The notes beneath the pieces were generated by a model. It did no database searches, was not told the DNA's origin, and saw nothing but the letters and a program-made list of their open reading frames with translations. Position numbers and translations under genes: made by a program. A stretch of DNA of 64,000 bases from Streptomyces sp. SID12488 (GTDB lineage: Bacteria > Actinomycetota > Actinomycetes > Streptomycetales > Streptomycetaceae), in assembly GCF_010548275.1 (NCBI RefSeq), contig NZ_JAAGLT010000017.1, positions 1 to 64,000 of the forward strand. Reading direction: 5' to 3'. Below are positions 61,305 through 64,000 of this stretch, piece after piece (the stretch's first letter is position 1; each line of letters starts with the position of its first letter).

Positions 61305-63680
61305 GTGAGTGGTGTGGTGACCTCGGTGAACCCCCCGCCTCAGCCGCGCACTTCGCCACCGGAGCTCACGGACGCGTGGCAGCAGCTCGGCCCCCCACTT
61401 CCCGAAGGCGTCCGCGTGCGCGTGCTGTGTGCCGCGTACGGCGATCCGCGCGCCGCCGCCGAACTCGTACCGCTCCTCACCGAACGGCAGGCGGCAGGAC
61501 TCGACCCGCTCCCGGCGGAACCCGCCGCGCTCGCCCCCGAACTGCTGCGCGCGCACCGCCGGGCGATCCGTGCCCTGCCCGACGACACCCGGCTGCTGCT
61601 GCTCCTCGCCGCGGCCGACCAGTACCCGGTGCAGACCCACGCCTTCCTGCGCGCGGTCGCCGCCGCCCACCTCGACACCGAGGCACTCGAAGCCGCCGAG
61701 GCGGCCGGGATCGCCCACGCGACGGCAGGCGGAGTCGTCTTCCGCGACGCGTGGACACGCATCGCGGCCTACGAGTCCGGGTCCTCGGCGGACCGGCGCG
61801 ACATGCACCGACTGCTGGCCCGCGTCCTGCACGGCGACGGTGAGTCGCCCCGGCGCTCCTGGCACCGGGGCGCCGGCGCCCTCGGCCCCAGCGCACGGCT
61901 CGTCGCCGAGCTGGGCGCCGCCGCGCGCGGGGCCCGTGAGGTGGGCGACCACCTCCTGGCCGGATCCCTCGGCGAACGCGCCGCCGCCCTCTCGTCCGAC
62001 TCCCGCGAACGGTCCCGGCTGCTCTCCCGGGCCGCCGCCGACGCCTGGCACCGCGGTGACGGGGACCGGGCCCGCGGTCTGGTGGCGTCCTCGGACGGGA
62101 GTGCGCTGGGCGGCATGCTCGCCCTGCGGTCGGGCAACGCGACCGAGGCCTTCGACGCGCTGCTGACGGCCGGGGTCCGGCACGCGCGGGCCGCGCTGGA
62201 GCAGGGGAACGAAGGGATCGGGGCGAGCGTGCTGAATCGTTCCGCCGAGGATCAAGGGCCTCGTTCCGGCCCGACGGAACGATTCGGTACAGCGGACGAC
62301 CCCTATGCGTACCCGTACGCGACCCGGTACCCGCACCCGGACTCACAGTCGTCGCGCAGTGTCCCGAACCCCGCTCTGGACGTCGCCGTGCACCTGTTGG
62401 CACGTGCCACCGAGGCCGCCGTCTACACCGGCGACCTCCGCCGCTGCCGGGAGGCGGCCACCGTGGCCGCACGGCTCGGCGTCATCCCGCCCGGCACCCT
62501 CGCGGGACTGGCCGCCGCCGTCGAGGGACGGTACGAGGACGCCCGCAACCTCCTCAAGGCCGCCGCCGGGCGCTGCGGTCCCGGAGGCGACCCCACCCTG
62601 CTCATCCACTCCGGCATCGCCGCACTGCTCCTCGGTGACCACTCCGGCGCCGAACGCGCCACCGTACGGGCCGCCGCCTCCGCCCGGGCCCGGGGCGAGA
62701 CGGTGACCGTCCCGCAGGCCATGGAGTTCCGGGCCTACGCCGACTTCTGGACCGGACGCCCACGCGCCGCCGAGGCCGCCGCGGCCGACGCACTCTGGCA
62801 GGCGTACGCCACCGGCCAGGACAACGGCGCCTGTCATCTGCAGGCCGCCCTCGCCATGTTCGCGGCGGTGACCGGCGACGGCGAGGTCTGCCGGGAACGA
62901 GCCGAGGCCGCCCGTACCCACGCCCGCGCCCACGGTCTGGGCCTGCCCGCCGCGCTCGCCCTGTGGGCGCTCGCCTTCCTCGACCTCTCCACCGGCCGCT
63001 TCGAGAGCGCCGCCGCCCGGCTGCGCGCCCTCGCCGGATTCGGCCCCGGTCACGGCCACCGGGCCATCCGGCACCTGGCCACCCCGCACTACGTCGAGGC
63101 CGCCGTCCGCACCGGTGACACCCGCGTCGCGCGCGCCGCCCACGCCGACTACGACCGCTGGGCCACCGCCGTCCGCAGCCCCGACGACCTGGCGCTCAGC
63201 GCCCGCTGCCGCGCTCTGCTCGCCCCCGGTGCCGAAGCGGTCGATCACTACCGCATGGCCCTCGACCTGCACGGCCACGGCACGCGAGACTTCGAACGCG
63301 CCCGTACGGAGCTGCTGTTCGGCAGCGCGTTGCGTCGGCTGCGCCAGCGGACCGAGGCGCGTGACCGGCTGCACAGCGCGCTGGAGGCGTTCGAGACGTT
63401 CGGTGCGCCGCACTGTGCGACGCAGGCACGGGCGGAGCTTCGGGCCTTGGGGGCGCCGGTGACCATCACGTCGAGGCCGGCGGATCTCACTGCTCGGCTT
63501 ACGGCGCAGCAGTTGATGGTCGCGCGGATGGCGGCGGATGGTGCGACCAATCGGGAGATCGCTGTTCGGCTGGCGTTGAGTCCGCGCACGATCGATCATC
63601 ATCTGCGGGGGGTGTTCTCGCGGTTGGGGATTCGGTCGCGGATTGAACTGGTGCGGTTATTGGGGGAAACGGGGTTGTGA
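61305..63680 (+). CDS. Large LuxR-family regulator without P-loop
   Basis: A 791-residue regulator with a C-terminal LuxR HTH (LTAQQLMVARMAADGATNREIAVRLALSPRTIDHHL) and a long Ala/Arg-rich helical-repeat middle (TPR-like, about 180-690). It aligns with the later part of LAL (MalT-type) regulators, but no Walker A or B is visible; the protein begins at about the point that follows the ATPase in LAL proteins. GTG 61305 is the first start; 61314, 61317 and 61326 are alternatives, all without a clear ribosome site. Target and signal unknown. Confidence 0.85.
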   Translation: MSGVVTSVNPPPQPRTSPPELTDAWQQLGPPLPEGVRVRVLCAAYGDPRAAAELVPLLTERQAAGLDPLPAEPAALAPELLRAHRRAIRALPDDTRLLLLLAAADQYPVQTHAFLRAVAAAHLDTEALEAAEAAGIAHATAGGVVFRDAWTRIAAYESGSSADRRDMHRLLARVLHGDGESPRRSWHRGAGALGPSARLVAELGAAARGAREVGDHLLAGSLGERAAALSSDSRERSRLLSRAAADAWHRGDGDRARGLVASSDGSALGGMLALRSGNATEAFDALLTAGVRHARAALEQGNEGIGASVLNRSAEDQGPRSGPTERFGTADDPYAYPYATRYPHPDSQSSRSVPNPALDVAVHLLARATEAAVYTGDLRRCREAATVAARLGVIPPGTLAGLAAAVEGRYEDARNLLKAAAGRCGPGGDPTLLIHSGIAALLLGDHSGAERATVRAAASARARGETVTVPQAMEFRAYADFWTGRPRAAEAAAADALWQAYATGQDNGACHLQAALAMFAAVTGDGEVCRERAEAARTHARAHGLGLPAALALWALAFLDLSTGRFESAAARLRALAGFGPGHGHRAIRHLATPHYVEAAVRTGDTRVARAAHADYDRWATAVRSPDDLALSARCRALLAPGAEAVDHYRMALDLHGHGTRDFERARTELLFGSALRRLRQRTEARDRLHSALEAFETFGAPHCATQARAELRALGAPVTITSRPADLTARLTAQQLMVARMAADGATNREIAVRLALSPRTIDHHLRGVFSRLGIRSRIELVRLLGETGL

Positions 63681-63686
63681 GTTTGC

Positions 63687-63728
63687 TGCGGGCCCGGTGG
63701 GGGCTGGTCGCGCAGTTCCCCGCGCCCC
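63687..63728 (-). repeat. Dispersed extragenic element (inverted copy)
   Basis: The reverse complement contains GGGGCGCGGGG, GGAACTGCGCGACCA (63705-63719) and GGGCCCGCAG, matching the element at 29403-29443. Confidence 0.7.
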
Positions 63729-63741
63729 TAACAGAGGGGCG
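63723..63741. terminator. Terminator hairpin between convergent genes
   Basis: CGCCCCT (63723-63729) pairs with AGGGGCG (63735-63741), followed by TTT. It lies between the LuxR gene and bioD and overlaps the bioD stop codon. Confidence 0.65.
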
Positions 63742-64000
63742 TTTCTCGTGCCCGGAACTCTGACGCCTCCCAAGTTCCGCCCAGCGCGGGCGCCAGCCAA
63801 CGTCCGGCTCTCGTGCGGAAGTTGGCCGGGGACAGCGCCCCCGCCCCCGCGGGCAGCGCTCCTACCAGAGGTGCTCCGGCGACCACCGGCAGGTCCGCCA
63901 GGTTGCAGCGGGCCGCCAGGTCCGGGGAGTTCGGCCAGCTGCGGATGACGATCCCCGTCAAGTGGATGTCTCTGCGGGTCAGTTCACGGGCCGTCAGTTC
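63728..64000 (-). CDS. bioD: Dethiobiotin synthetase, C-terminal fragment
   Basis: The 90 visible C-terminal residues, cut by the right edge, match BioD: SWPNSPDLAARCNLADLP, then PLVGALPAGAGAL and the ending LAPALGGTW. BioD closes the ureido ring of dethiobiotin from DAPA, CO2 and ATP. The Walker A lies outside the window. About a dozen extra residues follow GGTW, running through the repeat/terminator, which may be a drifted stop. Confidence 0.85.
   Translation of the reverse strand, partial: ELTARELTRRDIHLTGIVIRSWPNSPDLAARCNLADLPVVAGAPLVGALPAGAGALSPANFRTRAGRWLAPALGGTWEASEFRARETPLC

Overview
The window is a high-GC actinobacterial chromosome segment, almost certainly Streptomyces. The evidence is the codon bias, the frequent GTG starts, ATGA/GTGA stop-start overlaps and SD-led genes, and a near-complete type II polyketide spore-pigment (whiE-type) cluster. 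Typical chromosomal Streptomyces genes surround it (sbcD/sbcC, purB, bioD, an ECF41 sigma factor, a ROK regulator, a class F sortase). No rRNA, tRNA, CRISPR array, insertion sequence or phage gene is visible. Both ends cut genes: a cyclase-family hydrolase on the left and bioD on the right.

Region 1 (1-10.2 kb) looks like an inducible oxidative catabolic block. It holds a cyclase-family hydrolase (partial), two tandem SnoaL-like proteins, a Baeyer-Villiger-type flavin monooxygenase, a carboxymuconolactone decarboxylase-family protein, a short-chain dehydrogenase (SDR), a ferredoxin reductase-ferredoxin-P450 chain, a second SDR and an MFS transporter. Five intergenic sites share an ACCG-N2-(C/A)GGT-type motif, three of them within a longer conserved box. 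One regulator, not encoded in the visible part, therefore probably controls the whole block. The likely substrate is an alicyclic or terpenoid/steroid-like compound, which is inference.

Region 2 (10.4-34.4 kb) is housekeeping and regulatory. It has a degenerate cysteinyl-tRNA-synthetase-like protein, a SixA-like phosphatase, a YigZ/IMPACT protein, sbcD-(61-aa ORF)-sbcC, an Lrp regulator divergent from a rhodanese, an ATP-grasp protein, a DUF885 hydrolase, an ACT-GNAT protein and a Tat-exported PhoD phosphatase. A MocR regulator lies divergent from an EamA exporter. Next come an alpha/beta hydrolase beside an ECF41 sigma factor, a HutC-type GntR regulator with a DasR-like operator, a ROK regulator, and a two-component system divergent from a two-gene ABC exporter.

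Region 3 (34.4-43.9 kb) has a mismatch-specific DNA glycosylase translated from a probable CTG start coupled to purB, and a LodA/LodB pair (cysteine tryptophylquinone amino-acid oxidase and its flavoprotein maturase). An SGNH hydrolase, two CBS-domain CorC/hemolysin-like membrane proteins and a GNAT complete it.

Region 4 (44.0-52.4 kb) is the spore-pigment cluster. An FAD hydroxylase (ORFVIII type) diverges from ORFI, cupin, KS-alpha, CLF, ACP, aromatase and cyclase genes, followed by a convergent O-methyltransferase.

Region 5 (52.5-64 kb) has a secreted beta-helix protein, a class F sortase next to a repetitive surface protein carrying three copies of an HTGGG motif (a candidate sortase-substrate pair), and a FtsX/LolD-type ABC system. 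It also has an RHH antitoxin/degenerate Fic toxin pair, a methyltransferase, a secreted lipase, a large LuxR-type regulator and the 3' part of bioD.
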